Of a stretch of 64,000 nt of DNA, positions 54,931-64,000 are shown piece by piece. The position numbers and the translations under genes were made by a program. The notes beneath the pieces were generated by a model that was not told the origin of the DNA, did no database searches, and worked only from the letters and a program-made list of their open reading frames with translations. Source of the stretch: Nemophila menziesii (taxonomy: Eukaryota; Streptophyta; Magnoliopsida; Boraginales; Hydrophyllaceae); NCBI GenBank assembly GCA_029959085.1, contig JARWIR010000042.1:5798544-5862543 (forward strand). Reading direction: 5' to 3'. How positions within the stretch are numbered: the first letter of the stretch is position 1; each line of letters begins with the position of its first letter.

Positions 54931-56094
54931 CATGATGGAGTTACCATCGTACTATTAGGTACGTGCATCACAAAGTCCCATACATCAAAATTTCTCAAAA
55001 TTCTCTCATATACACACTACTACAATAATTCATCATACTTGACAAATAGGTCGTGCGACCGACAAGCATACGAGCATATGTTACTATTAACCTGTTAGGG
55101 TACATAGTTGCTCAAATGAAATCTCATTCCTTACGTATCTTGTAGTACCCCAGACTAACAATATGTTGTATCATATTACAGTAACTCTGACCCCTTCAAA
55201 TTTATATCACAACTTCTATGTGAAAAAGAGTTCACTGTAATTTCGTTTATGTGTCTCACTATCATGTTATAGTCCGTATTAACTTACATGATCGGTTAAC
55301 CTGCAAGCACACATTTGATACACAATTCTAGTCTTCCCTTTACACTTATATCCTTTTATATTGATTAGGTTGCTTTCCCAAACATACCCCATTAGACCGA
55401 ATCACTCATGATCATTGGTAATGTGTTCAAAGTAGCATACACCTAATCAAAATATCAAGATATAGTCAAAAGTAATAAGGGCACAAATCAAAGGTATCAC
55501 ACAGTGAAGAAACAGGGATCAATTCTTCACTTCCTTTTGGTCGAAAGCACACGTGGTATGACACACGTGTTATGGTATTATTCATATATCTCAAACTGTA
55601 TGTCACAATTTTACAAATACCATACAGATATATAATTAGACAAGCCTCGTTGCCTAAGATGAATTCTTCGATCAATCAACCCTTCTATGAAATCAATCAA
55701 GCAATTCATATCTGGCTATTATAGACTAAGTAGATAGTGGGATTCTACTTCGATCATAATATAAGCTTAACATGGTTTATCCATGTTTATGATCTCATCT
55801 TAACACTTAGTTAAGGCGACCATCTTAACTCAAGTTATCTTAAGGGTTCTTCACTACTATGAATTAGTCTCATCTTTGCGCACTTCTTATGCCAAAGGCG
55901 ATTGCCCGTGTGACAGGGTCAATCTCAGTCTATAGGACATACATACTTACAAAATCACACGCAATATATATAATACATATCAAACATGATATCATTAAAA
56001 TAAACAGTTAAATAAACATACTAATGGAAATATATACATGAATGCACATAAACTAGCAATAATTCATACATTATATCTTGCTTATCCTATAGAT
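54931..56094 (-). other. Copia 3' untranslated region
   Basis: About 1.2 kb between the pol stop and the PPT with no credible ORF. This is longer than in many compact copia elements. Confidence 0.6.
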
Positions 56095-58002
56095 CTAACA
56101 TGATCCATGATCCATGAATACATCCCTTGGGATAGCTTTTGTGAATGGATCAGCAAGCATATTGCGTGTGGGTATATATTGCAAAGTAACATCCTTTTGT
56201 GCAATTATATCTCTAACGAAGTTATACTTTATATCAATGTGTTTGGTCTTGCTGTGATATTTTGGATCTTTCACATAAGCCATTGCAGCTTGACTATCAC
56301 AGTATATTGTTATTGGACTCCCACTATCACCAGAGAATCCTAAATGTTCAAAGAACCTTTTTAACCAAACAGCCTCCTGAACCGCAGCTGAGCAAGCTAC
56401 AAACTCAGCTTCCATCGTTAACAAAGCTACACAGGTTTGTTTCTTGCTACTCCATGAGATTGCGCAATTATTTAGCAAGAATACATAACCTGAAGTGGAT
56501 TTATGCCCATCTATATCACCAGCCCAATCAGCGTCTGTATATCCCTCTAGGCGTAATCTATCTCCTCGAAAGCATAAGGCATGATCTTTGGTGCCTTTTA
56601 GGTATCTCAATATCCTTTTCACAGCTTTCCAATGCTCTTGTCCCGGGTTCGATTGAAAACGACTAACTAAACCTACTGCATAACAAATGTCTGGTCTCGT
56701 ACACATCATAACATACATAAGACTACCAATGGCACTAGAATATGGTACCGTTGACATTTTCTGTTTCTCTTCTGTAGTACTAGGACACATGTCGAGAGTT
56801 AAGTTTATTCCCTTTGCTACAGGAGTGTCAATGGCATTGCACGTAGTCATACCAAAGCGCTCAAGTACATTCATGATGTAAGGTTCTTGAGATAGAGATA
56901 ATAGTCTTCTAGACCTATCTCTGTGAATCTTAACACCAAGAATATAATTTGCTTCTCCCATATCTTTCATATCAAATTGAGAAGCTAGCCACTCCTTGTT
57001 AGCTTGAATAAACTCTTTATCATTCCCAGCTAATAGGATGTCATCCACATATAGAGATAAAATCATGAAATTTTTCTTGGAACGTTTAATATAAACACAG
57101 TGGTCTTCACTTATCATCTCAAATCCATTTGACGAGATGACTTCATGAAATCTCAAATTCCACTGTCTCGAGGCTTGCTTAAGACCATAGATTGATTTCA
57201 ACAATCTACATACTTTATTCTCTTGATCTTTTGCAATGAACCCCGAGGGTTGTTCCATGAAAATTACCTCTTCTAAATCTCCATTTAGAAATGCAGTTTT
57301 AACATCCATTTGGTGCAACTCCAGATCAAGATGCGCCACAATAGCTAAAATAAGACGTATTGAGGTAAATCTAACAACAGGAGAAAAAGTTTCCTCAAAA
57401 TCTATTCCTTCCCGTTGAGTATAGCCTTTCGCTACCAAGCGAGCTTTATACCTGTCAATGGAATTGTCAGGTTTCCTCTTTATTTTGAGAACCCATTTAT
57501 TCCCAATTGCCTTACGTCCTTTCGGGAGATCAACCAGGTCCCATACCTGGTTTTTCTTCATCGACTCCATTTCTTCTTCCATTGCTTTCCTCCATTCATT
57601 CTTAGCGGGACATGAGAGTGCTTCACTAACTGTTCGAGGTTCGTCTTCGTCTTGTGGAGTTATCATAAAGACTTCTCCTTCGATTTCAAATCGGCGACGA
57701 GGAACTAAACCTCTAGCACTTCTCTTAAGTTGAGAATCTTGAGAAATAGGATTACTAGATGATGCAATGGTTTCTTCCGTCTCAAGATTTAGAGGAGTGT
57801 CCGTCTCTATTTCTTGAGTATGTGTTACCTCATCAGGCGTCACATTTATTTGCATATCATCTTCCTGAATCTCATTTAATTCACATAAAATGGAATTTCT
57901 GTCAACCTCACCTCTGCTAGGAAAATCATTCTCTAAGAATGTAACATCTCGTGACTCAATTTCAGTAAGACCCCCATCATTATGTTCACCAATAAACACA
58001 TA
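56095..58002 (-). CDS. Copia pol, RT and RNase H half (after the TGA)
   Basis: 634 residues in the same frame as the upstream ORF. RT core: ARLVAKGYTQREGIDFEETF, DVKTAFLNGDLEEVIFMEQP, SIYGLKQASRQW and the catalytic LYVDDILLAGND (about residues 310-325). RNase H: GYTDADWAGDIDGHKSTSGY and TMEAEFVACS, with the final catalytic region near IYCDSQAAMAYVKDP and a C-terminal KHIDIKYNFVRD. The first residues (YVFIGEHNDGG) continue the integrase C-terminal region, showing the break is a point nonsense change and not a natural ORF boundary. Without readthrough this half has no start of its own. RT and RNase H copy the element RNA into DNA within virus-like particles. Confidence 0.9.
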   Translation of the reverse strand, partial: YVFIGEHNDGGLTEIESRDVTFLENDFPSRGEVDRNSILCELNEIQEDDMQINVTPDEVTHTQEIETDTPLNLETEETIASSSNPISQDSQLKRSARGLVPRRRFEIEGEVFMITPQDEDEPRTVSEALSCPAKNEWRKAMEEEMESMKKNQVWDLVDLPKGRKAIGNKWVLKIKRKPDNSIDRYKARLVAKGYTQREGIDFEETFSPVVRFTSIRLILAIVAHLDLELHQMDVKTAFLNGDLEEVIFMEQPSGFIAKDQENKVCRLLKSIYGLKQASRQWNLRFHEVISSNGFEMISEDHCVYIKRSKKNFMILSLYVDDILLAGNDKEFIQANKEWLASQFDMKDMGEANYILGVKIHRDRSRRLLSLSQEPYIMNVLERFGMTTCNAIDTPVAKGINLTLDMCPSTTEEKQKMSTVPYSSAIGSLMYVMMCTRPDICYAVGLVSRFQSNPGQEHWKAVKRILRYLKGTKDHALCFRGDRLRLEGYTDADWAGDIDGHKSTSGYVFLLNNCAISWSSKKQTCVALLTMEAEFVACSAAVQEAVWLKRFFEHLGFSGDSGSPITIYCDSQAAMAYVKDPKYHSKTKHIDIKYNFVRDIIAQKDVTLQYIPTRNMLADPFTKAIPRDVFMDHGSC

Positions 58003-60126
58003 TCATTTAGAGTGATCTGGATATCTAATAAAGATACACTTCTTACCTCTTGGACCTAACTTCCCATACTTATGAGATAGATCATGAACATAGCCTGCCG
58101 ACCCCCAAGGTCGCAAGTATGACAGATTAGGTTTCCTACCTGTCCATAGTTCATAAGGAGTTGATGGAATAGTCTTTGTGGGTACTCGGTTAAGTATATA
58201 ACAGGCGGTTAACAAGGCATCTCCCCAATAAGATATTGGAAGATTTGCTTGTGCCATCATAGACCTAACCATTTCTAGGAGTGTTCTATTCCTCCTTTCA
58301 GCCACACCATTCTGTTGTGGTGTTCTAGGAATTGTAAGTTGCCTTACTATCCCTTTTTCATCACACAGTTCTTTAAACTGATCAGATAGATATTCACGTC
58401 CTCGATCGGTTCTTAGGTTTTTTACCTTCCTCTCTAACTGATTTTCCACTTCATTGATAAATGTCATAAAACATTTCAATGCTTCAGATTTGTGAGAAAT
58501 CAGGTAGACATAACCAAACCTAGTGAAATCATCTATGAAAGTGATGAAATAACGTTCCCCACGTCTAGTTTGAACACTCATTGGGCCACAGATGTCTGAA
58601 TGAATTACTTGTAATGGGTACTCGACTCGTTTAGCCTTTCCAAATGGTTTCTGTTTTGCTTTACCTGCTAGACAATTTTCACAAGTTGGCAAGTTGACTT
58701 TAGTCAACGAACCCAAAAGGTTTGCCTTAGCCAACAAATTCATACGGTCTTGACCAATATGACCTAATCTAGCATGCCATACATTTTCTTCTACATTAGA
58801 ATTACTAGAAGAAGAAGTATTAGTGGAAAAGCAACTACTTAAACAATAACTATTAAACGAGTTATCATCATCTAGTACAATTAAACCATGCGAAATAAAA
58901 TCAGAACCATAATACCTAGCATCATAATAGATATCTACTTGTTTGTTATGAAAATGCAAATTAAAACCTAATCCTAGAAGAACAGTGACCGAGACTAAGT
59001 TCCGTCGAATGTCAGGTGCGTAAAGTACATCATGCAGGTACAAGGTTTGACCACCTCGCAAGTTCAACTTGCAAGTGCCAACTCCTTTGACTTCAACCTT
59101 ATTGTTGTCTCCTACATATATCCACCTTGATCCCTCTGGAATCCGACGGTACTCTACATATGCCTCTCGGTCTTTGGCTACATGGTCTGTCGCTCCTGAG
59201 TCCACAGTCCACAAAGGATTAGAATCAGCAAGCAATACAGTACTGGTAACATAAGTAAAATTACAAGAAGTAAATGAAATTGCTACCTTTCTGGGCTCGC
59301 TGCACTCGCGAGCGAAGTGGCCCATTTTCTCACAGTTAAAGCATTTCATCTTACTCTTGTCTTTCTTCTTACGGAAACGTTTTCCATTATTGTTACCACC
59401 CTTCTTGTTCTTCCTGGAAACATGCTCATTTCCGTTCTTCTTCCCATTGTTCTTGCGCTTATTGCCAAAAACTTTGTGGGAACTTGACTCAGCAACATAA
59501 GCCTGACCCTGAGGCTTAATTGCATCTAGACGTTCATCTTCCAATGTCACATGACGAGCAGCATCATCAAAAGTTTTGATGTTGTCATTGTGAGTCAAGT
59601 TTATCTTTAAATGCTCCCAGTTATTTGGAAGAGATCGGATCACAGTTTGAACCTGTTGTTCATCAGTAAGGTTATGACCTGCATTCTTAAGTTCCCTAAT
59701 CATGTTAGACATCTCTCGGAGATGTTGTTGCATGGTTTGATTAGGCTTCTTCTTGCAAGTGTCAAACTTAATGGTCAATTGACGCAACTTAGTCACAGTC
59801 GTACCCCCATACTTCTCCTTAAGAGCATTCCACATTTCGTGAGCAGTGAGGTATCGTTGACATTCATAGACAAGATCGTCATTCATGGAGCCTATTAAGA
59901 TGCCTCTTGCAGTGGAATCTTTCTTTTTCCACTTCTCATAAGCCTCCATGTCCCTTCTGTTTTGAGCTGTGTTGCCTTCCTCAGGCTGAGCTATGACATT
60001 GTTAACAGCCTCAAGAACATCTTGCTCTTCTAGAACATAGTGTATCTTGAGCTTCCAAAGGTTATAGTTCTCACCATTCATCTTTTCTCCTTTGTTGAGA
60101 TCAGCAATGATGGTTTTCGATGCCAT
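58003..60126 (-). CDS. Copia gag, protease and integrase half
   Basis: I choose ATG 60126 (MASKTIIADLNKGEKMNGEN), the usual gag start context; an ATG 17 codons upstream is also open. Gag core: NYNLWKLKI, MWNALKEKYGG and IRSLPNNWEHLK. A Lys/Asn-rich tract is followed by a CCHC knuckle (CFNCEKMGHFAREC, about residue 260). Protease: WTVDSGATDH (about 308). Integrase: HARLGH..CENC finger, then D, D and E in VIHSDICGP, LRTDRGREYLS and NGVAERRNRTLLEMVRSM. The frame ends at TGA 58003-58005, the only stop in gag-pol. No frameshift was seen. Confidence 0.92.
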   Translation of the reverse strand: MASKTIIADLNKGEKMNGENYNLWKLKIHYVLEEQDVLEAVNNVIAQPEEGNTAQNRRDMEAYEKWKKKDSTARGILIGSMNDDLVYECQRYLTAHEMWNALKEKYGGTTVTKLRQLTIKFDTCKKKPNQTMQQHLREMSNMIRELKNAGHNLTDEQQVQTVIRSLPNNWEHLKINLTHNDNIKTFDDAARHVTLEDERLDAIKPQGQAYVAESSSHKVFGNKRKNNGKKNGNEHVSRKNKKGGNNNGKRFRKKKDKSKMKCFNCEKMGHFARECSEPRKVAISFTSCNFTYVTSTVLLADSNPLWTVDSGATDHVAKDREAYVEYRRIPEGSRWIYVGDNNKVEVKGVGTCKLNLRGGQTLYLHDVLYAPDIRRNLVSVTVLLGLGFNLHFHNKQVDIYYDARYYGSDFISHGLIVLDDDNSFNSYCLSSCFSTNTSSSSNSNVEENVWHARLGHIGQDRMNLLAKANLLGSLTKVNLPTCENCLAGKAKQKPFGKAKRVEYPLQVIHSDICGPMSVQTRRGERYFITFIDDFTRFGYVYLISHKSEALKCFMTFINEVENQLERKVKNLRTDRGREYLSDQFKELCDEKGIVRQLTIPRTPQQNGVAERRNRTLLEMVRSMMAQANLPISYWGDALLTACYILNRVPTKTIPSTPYELWTGRKPNLSYLRPWGSAGYVHDLSHKYGKLGPRGKKCIFIRYPDHSK

Positions 60127-60177
60127 TTTCTCTATAAAGTAAGAGATATCCATTAGTGTCATACATTTATTTAACAA

Positions 60178-60538
60178 CTCTATGCTATTAATGTAAACGG
60201 AATGAATAAGAAAGATAACAAAATAAGTGATAAAGAAAGTTCACTATGTTCCCAATCATGAACCACTATATTTTGTTTGTCTTAACCATTCAATCAATTT
60301 CATTAACTGCAAAATTAAGTTCTTCAAGAACTCCCACTTACTCTAACATGAATAGAGCAAAAATGTATGAAAAACTAAACAACTAATAACATAAAAGCAA
60401 ATAATCTAGTTGAATTGATACATAAATGAAAAAACATGTTTGGTAAACAAATAACCAAATAAAATTCAAAGACTAACATTTGAAACGAACTACCAAAATA
60501 AACTACCTAGCAAAGAAACTCTAACTTATACATGACAA
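60178..60538 (-). other. Copia leader between the extra ORF and gag
   Basis: AT-rich sequence, with no ORF. Confidence 0.5.
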
Positions 60539-61105
60539 TCACTCGTATCTCGTTTTCAAAGGAATCGATTTTTCAAAACCCTCTTTTACATAGAGACTTA
60601 TCGGATCATACTTAGTAGGCGAATTCATCTCACAAGGACATTTGAAAAAACTTGTATGCCTTTTAAAATGATTCCACATATGAGATTCAGTGAAGGCATA
60701 TACGACCCAACCATATGTTTTTGATCTCCTATCTACATAATTTTCGGGATTCACATTCCTCCATATATCAAGGAGATCTTTTCTCAAGTCTTTTGGCAAA
60801 GTCCTGAGAAGGGCATCAACCTTGTCATTCTCATTCATGTGATAGGCATATTTTATGACACCTTGTATCATATCATTTACAATCTTCACGTGTTGTATTA
60901 AAGAATGTGATGATTTCATCTTATAATTTCGAAGTGTCATTATTTTGTTTTTCAAATCTTCCCTTTGTCCATCTGACTCGGGTTCTTTGGCGGTGTAAAC
61001 CAATTTTGCTTTATTAGTATTCTTTATGTTCTTGTAATCAGTCCTGTAGTTCATCAACAGGTCGCGTCTGAATGCACGTAATCCCCGGGATCGTGTAATC
61101 ACCAT
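60539..61105 (-). CDS. Extra gag-like ORF in the copia 5' leader (188 aa)
   Basis: An intact frame from ATG 61105 to 60539, between the 5' LTR and gag. Residues about 50-105 (LKNKIMTLRNYKM...SLIQHVKIVNDMIQ...NENDKVDALLRTLPKDLRKDL) have the helical pattern of a copia gag or UBN2-type domain (L-x-tLk, hl..f..l...l, D-x-LL-x-sLP). The C-terminal half contains CPCEMNSPTKYDP and is not recognised. There is no zinc knuckle. It could be a second gag gene, a captured gag fragment or a regulatory decoy. Such an ORF is not standard for copia elements. The frame is intact in a young element, but I cannot show that it is translated. Confidence 0.55.
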   Translation of the reverse strand: MVITRSRGLRAFRRDLLMNYRTDYKNIKNTNKAKLVYTAKEPESDGQREDLKNKIMTLRNYKMKSSHSLIQHVKIVNDMIQGVIKYAYHMNENDKVDALLRTLPKDLRKDLLDIWRNVNPENYVDRRSKTYGWVVYAFTESHMWNHFKRHTSFFKCPCEMNSPTKYDPISLYVKEGFEKSIPLKTRYE

Positions 61106-61214
61106 TTTCCTCTATAGAAAAATTAAGAACAAAAAAAATAATTCACCACCTTTTTGAATTAAAATAATACATTTCTGAAATTTGTTATAAATGAAACATA
61201 TATTCTTTTAAATA
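61106..61214 (-). other. Leader segment next to the extra ORF
   Basis: AT-rich; no signal recognised. Confidence 0.3.
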
Positions 61215-61330
61215 ACAACTAATTGTATAGAAGAAGTGGTTAAGTTATTAGTCTCTAGTAGTATTGGTCAGGGTTCGAATCTCTCTACATGCAAAGAGGT
61301 TTTACTACTACTAATTTGTTCCGAAATTTA
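61215..61330 (+). repeat. tRNA-like SINE fragment with pol III boxes
   Basis: A-box-like AGTGGTTAAG (61235-61244) and a B box GGTTCGAATCT (61272-61282), spaced as in tRNA-derived SINEs such as the plant Au type, precede a run ending in AAAAAAAA (near 61334-61341). It lies inside the copia leader on the opposite strand. The cloverleaf is poor, so it is not called a tRNA gene. Confidence 0.45.
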
Positions 61331-61718
61331 TTAAAAAAAAGTTACGGCTAGCTCTATTCGGCCCAAATTTTTTTTTTTTTTTTTTAATCAAATCACTAAA
61401 ATTCGGCCCAAAATTAAATGAAACATATAAGTCCAGATAGATAATTAATGCGGCCCAAAAATAAATCCTAATTCAAAATTATTGTTGGCCCAAAAAATAT
61501 AGGCCTTATGTATGTAAAGGTCCAAGCAAAAAAACACTATATATAACCTAGTATTATAGTCTACAAGTCCTCTTCTTCTAAAGACAAAAAAAAATAAAAG
61601 ATCGACAGCAACAAAATAAAAAAAAATTCTTCGGCAGATTTTTTTTTTTTTTAAAGCATGAATCGCATGATTAAAAGAGCAGCAAGACGGAAGAAAAAAA
61701 AACTAATCCAGGTAACAT
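61331..61718 (-). other. Copia leader next to the PBS
   Basis: Holds a T20-like run near 61371-61384 and A-rich patches. No ORF. Confidence 0.4.
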
Positions 61719-61730
61719 GCTCTGATACCA
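61719..61730 (-). other. Primer binding site of the copia element
   Basis: In element sense TGGTATCAGAGC, the classic match to initiator tRNA-Met, two bases from the 5' LTR. Confidence 0.9.
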
Positions 61731-61732
61731 AT

Positions 61733-62176
61733 TGTTACCTATTAAATTAAATAGAAAATAGAAAAAGGTTTTAGACAAACCTTTTTACGCAGCGGATTGA
61801 TTTCTGAATTCCTATTTTCTGAATTCTTGCTTTCTGATCGTGAATTTAATTACAAGAATTAAATTCTTTGTTTTCACCACCTAAGTGTCTGAGAATCTTG
61901 TTTAAGTGTAATGGAATAAGAGAAGGAATTTTTTGCTGAAGAAATTGTATGCTGTGAAGCTGTGTTGAAGATGGAATAGGAGACTCCTATTTATAGAGTC
62001 CAGGAAGCGTTGGTTTATTAACTGATAATAAACCACCTTCCCATGATCTCCACCCCAAGCACTAAGAAAGTGGGTAAGTTCTTTCAGTTAAACCCAGGTA
62101 ACTATCTTAGCACGTTCATGTTAACCCATCATGGGTGACATGGAAATAAATCTATTAATTTATTTTATTTCTTTCA
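61733..62176 (-). repeat. 5' LTR of the copia element (444 bp)
   Basis: TGTTACCT to TTTCTTTCA on the plus strand. A candidate TATA box (plus-strand CTATTTATAG) is at 61987-61996. Confidence 0.93.
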
Positions 62177-62181
62177 GTTAT

Positions 62182-62929
62182 TAAAATACAATTTAAAGTA
62201 ATCAGGTTCTAATCATGACAGTAAACAACACTTATACATGAATAAACACAATTAAGCACTATTATTGTGTAATTAAACTGTTTTTAACTCAATGAACATA
62301 ATAGCTATGAAAAAGAGAAAAAAATAGGGGCAATTGCAGCTTTGGTCCCTGTTATAAATACCATCAAATCCTACGATATTAAACAACACATACACCTGAT
62401 TAAACACAATTAAGCACCTTAATAATTCATCCAATAATTAACACGTTTTGTAAATCTCTTCTCCACCGAGATTTGAATTCTTCTCCAGCAAAGGTAGGAA
62501 CGCAACTTCTCGTGCTCTTCACAGCAAAAAGGGGGCTTCGCGAACTCAAGCACTCCGGCGAGCCAGTTTCGAAGCTTCGTCGGGATCTTAACGCCACCCT
62601 TCTTTCTTCGCGCTGCTCATGGTTGTTTCCCTCCTCCTTCCATCCGTATGATCGTCTTCTCACACCAGAGCTTCGCAATCACCAGATCTGTCCACCAGGT
62701 TAAAGAACATGTCTGGCGATGAATCTCCTATGGTGGTGCTCGACACTATTTCTTGAACAAAAGACAGAGCTTTGAGATCTTTTGCTCATGGCGGAGCTTC
62801 GAGATCTATTGAACATCACGACCTGGAGCTCACACCTTCACCGAAAGAGCCGAAAGTCACGAAAATAAAAGTTGATTGGAGAGAGAAAAGGAGAAGCGTG
62901 AGTGGTGGGTGTGTTTTTTAGGTTTAAAA
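62182..62929. other. Unassigned sequence right of the copia element
   Basis: AT-rich to 62460, then a GC-richer stretch (62460-62840) with overlapping ORFs on both strands but no domain. It may be the counterpart of 50101-50600, inverted, but detailed similarity is weak. Confidence 0.3.
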
Positions 62930-63095
62930 TTAATTATAAAATTATTAGTATATATAGAAAATAAAAAGGGGTAAAAAAGTAATTGGGTTTTTGACTTATA
63001 GTGATAAATATTTGTTGTGGCCTTTAGTAAGAAGAGACTATAGAGCCGGTCTTGTTAGGTCACGAGGTGGTGTTTTCAAGACTCTTTGGGTAATA
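62930..63095. repeat. Inverted relative of 49810-50100
   Basis: On the minus strand it reads TTACCCAAAGAGTCTTGAAAACACC ... CTTCTTACTAAAGGCC ... ACCCAATTACTTTTTTACCCC, in the same order as the left segment. Confidence 0.5.
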
Positions 63096-63599
63096 CTCTC
63101 TTCCCTGAACTATTTTTTATTAGTCAAAGGATCTTCTATTAAAAACGAGAATTACACGTGAATTGATATACCAAGTTCGCGAAAGATAAAAAAGGCAAAA
63201 CTTACCAAAATCAGAAACAACAACAACATTTAAAAAGGATAGATACCCTGCAAATTAACCAAAAGCAAACCATGATAACATCTGCTGAAAGTAGAATCGT
63301 ATTGCTGCTGAAGGCGATCTCTAACATTAAAATCAAATTAGCATCTCTACACCAAAGAAGAGTTAAAAAAGCCAAAAAGATTGTTGGATTAGAGACAAGA
63401 ACAACAAGAACCACACAAATAACCAAGATAGATCCTGAAACTGAGAGAGTTGTCGATCTATTGGGATGATGAAAAACAGCCGAAGACAAATCATCAACCA
63501 TCATTTCAATGTCAACTAGGATGGGCAAAACTACATTAAACTTTGCAGGGTTAGAAGACTTGATGGACCAAGAATTAACAATCTCATCTCATAGTTTTA
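63096..63599. other. Unassigned; hydrophobic minus ORF
   Basis: A 105-aa minus frame (63211-63528) is strongly hydrophobic (SGSILVICVVLVVLVS) but matches no family I know and overlaps a plus frame. It may be chance or a fragment of an integral membrane protein. Confidence 0.25.
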
Positions 63600-63899
63600 A
63601 GCAACCGAAATTCTAAATTGATATGGGCCAAGATGACTTCTACCATATTGAAAATCCGGAGGGATCTTGATACTCATGAAGCTCTCATCTTCCAACTCTA
63701 ATGTAACTATCTCTGTTTTCTCCACTTTATCCTTACACAAGCTTATCATGTGAACCACATCCTTCAAAAATACCCAATATCTATCTCTTCTCTCATCGAG
63801 TGTGAAGGAAATATCAAGAGGTCTTTAAGCAAGATCAGTTCCAACCGTTAATATTTTGATACCACTTGAGATACCACCAGGTGGCTTTCCTATCCTCCA
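63600..63899 (-). pseudogene. Possible F-box-associated domain relic
   Basis: On the minus strand one frame reads WRIGKPPGGISSG, then (after one in-frame stop, TAA near 63826) LDISFTLDERRDRYWVFLKD, then EIVTLELEDESFMSIKIPPDF. The WR..PP..ISSG and L.LEDE.F..IKIP patterns resemble the F-box-associated region of plant F-box proteins. No F-box, start or full domain is in view, and the similarity is judged by eye only. Confidence 0.35.
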
Positions 63900-63919
63900 G
63901 TAATAGCCGAACTAATATT

Positions 63920-64000
63920 GGCAATGTTAAATATATTATTACATAATATATTATTACCTAATATATTATATTCCATAATATATTGTTACCATATTATTAC
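63920..64000. repeat. AT-rich short tandem repeat (AATATATTATTAC-like)
   Basis: Units such as AATATATTATTACATAATATATTA recur to the window edge, possibly the end of another element. Confidence 0.45.

Larger units (their letters stand above)
54473..62176 (-). mobile_element. Ty1/copia retrotransposon, near-complete (7704 bp)
   Basis: Two 444-bp LTRs, initiator-Met-tRNA-type PBS, PPT and target duplication GTTAT (54468-54472 and 62177-62181). The LTRs differ at two positions by eye (near 54533 and 61792; near 54748 and 62008), so insertion was recent. Gag, protease, integrase, RT and RNase H are all present in one frame apart from a single TGA. The 5' leader is unusually long and holds an extra ORF. 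Confidence 0.93.

Noticed and set aside
56107..57733. Plus ORFs opposite copia RT
   Set aside because: Antisense shadows of a clear pol frame.

Overview
This window is plant nuclear DNA, almost certainly from a eudicot with a repeat-rich genome. It is AT-rich, carries intron-containing transposon genes, and consists almost wholly of nested transposable elements. I found no rRNA gene, no functional tRNA gene, no CRISPR array and no convincing intact host gene. The species cannot be named from the sequence. I label the LTR elements E1 to E5; E1, E2, E4 and E5 are Athila-like Ty3/gypsy elements with related 3' noncoding regions, and E3 is an LTR fragment of the same style.

Layout. 1-4486 is the 3' half of E1 (plus strand): an env-position ORF, a structured 3' noncoding region and the 3' LTR. 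E1 sits inside a Mutator-like element (MULE, 4487-9580) that carries a transposase C-terminal region, a small GRF-like gene, a minus-strand acidic/NLS gene and a minus-strand GRF zinc-finger gene. The MULE sits inside the 3' LTR of E2 (fragment 9581-10689). This block is duplicated in tandem: 1368-10689 recurs as 12188-21511, and the two copies are joined by a third copy of 1.5 kb of the MULE (10690-12187). E2 (minus strand) continues to 30959 with a mutated gag-pol that lacks a protease. E2 is inserted in LTR fragment E3 (30960-31943), which abuts an L1-type LINE (minus strand). The LINE is split by E4 (33642-47699, target duplication TGTGC), and E4 is itself split by E5 (38355-45646, target duplication ACGTT). 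The 5' part of the LINE resumes at 47700.

48.4-54.4 kb holds a MULE end relic, a hAT-type MITE with an 8-bp target duplication, fold-back and short degenerate repeat arrays, and AT-rich DNA. 54473-62176 is a young Ty1/copia element (444-bp LTRs, target duplication GTTAT). Its gag-pol is complete except for one in-frame TGA. Its 5' leader carries an extra gag-like ORF and a tRNA-like pol III box pair. 62.2-64 kb holds a segment related, in inverted orientation, to 49.8-50.1 kb, and a relic resembling an F-box-associated domain.

Most interesting result. The Athila-like elements share a structured 3' noncoding region in which base pairing is kept while sequence changes. It has a GGA-loop hairpin just before the polypurine tract, a GNRA-type hairpin, a long-range CTTTGCCGG/CCGGCAAAG pair and four PPT-like tracts. 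Three elements also carry a GC-rich island with 18-20 bp perfect palindromes of different sequence. E4 and E5 have LTRs and structure but no pol, so they look mobilised in trans, and the conserved structures are candidates for the signals that allow this.

Relative ages, estimated by eye: the LTR copies of E2 differ by roughly 3-4 percent, E4 by about 1 percent, and the E5 LTRs, the copia LTRs and the two tandem copies by about 0.3-0.5 percent.
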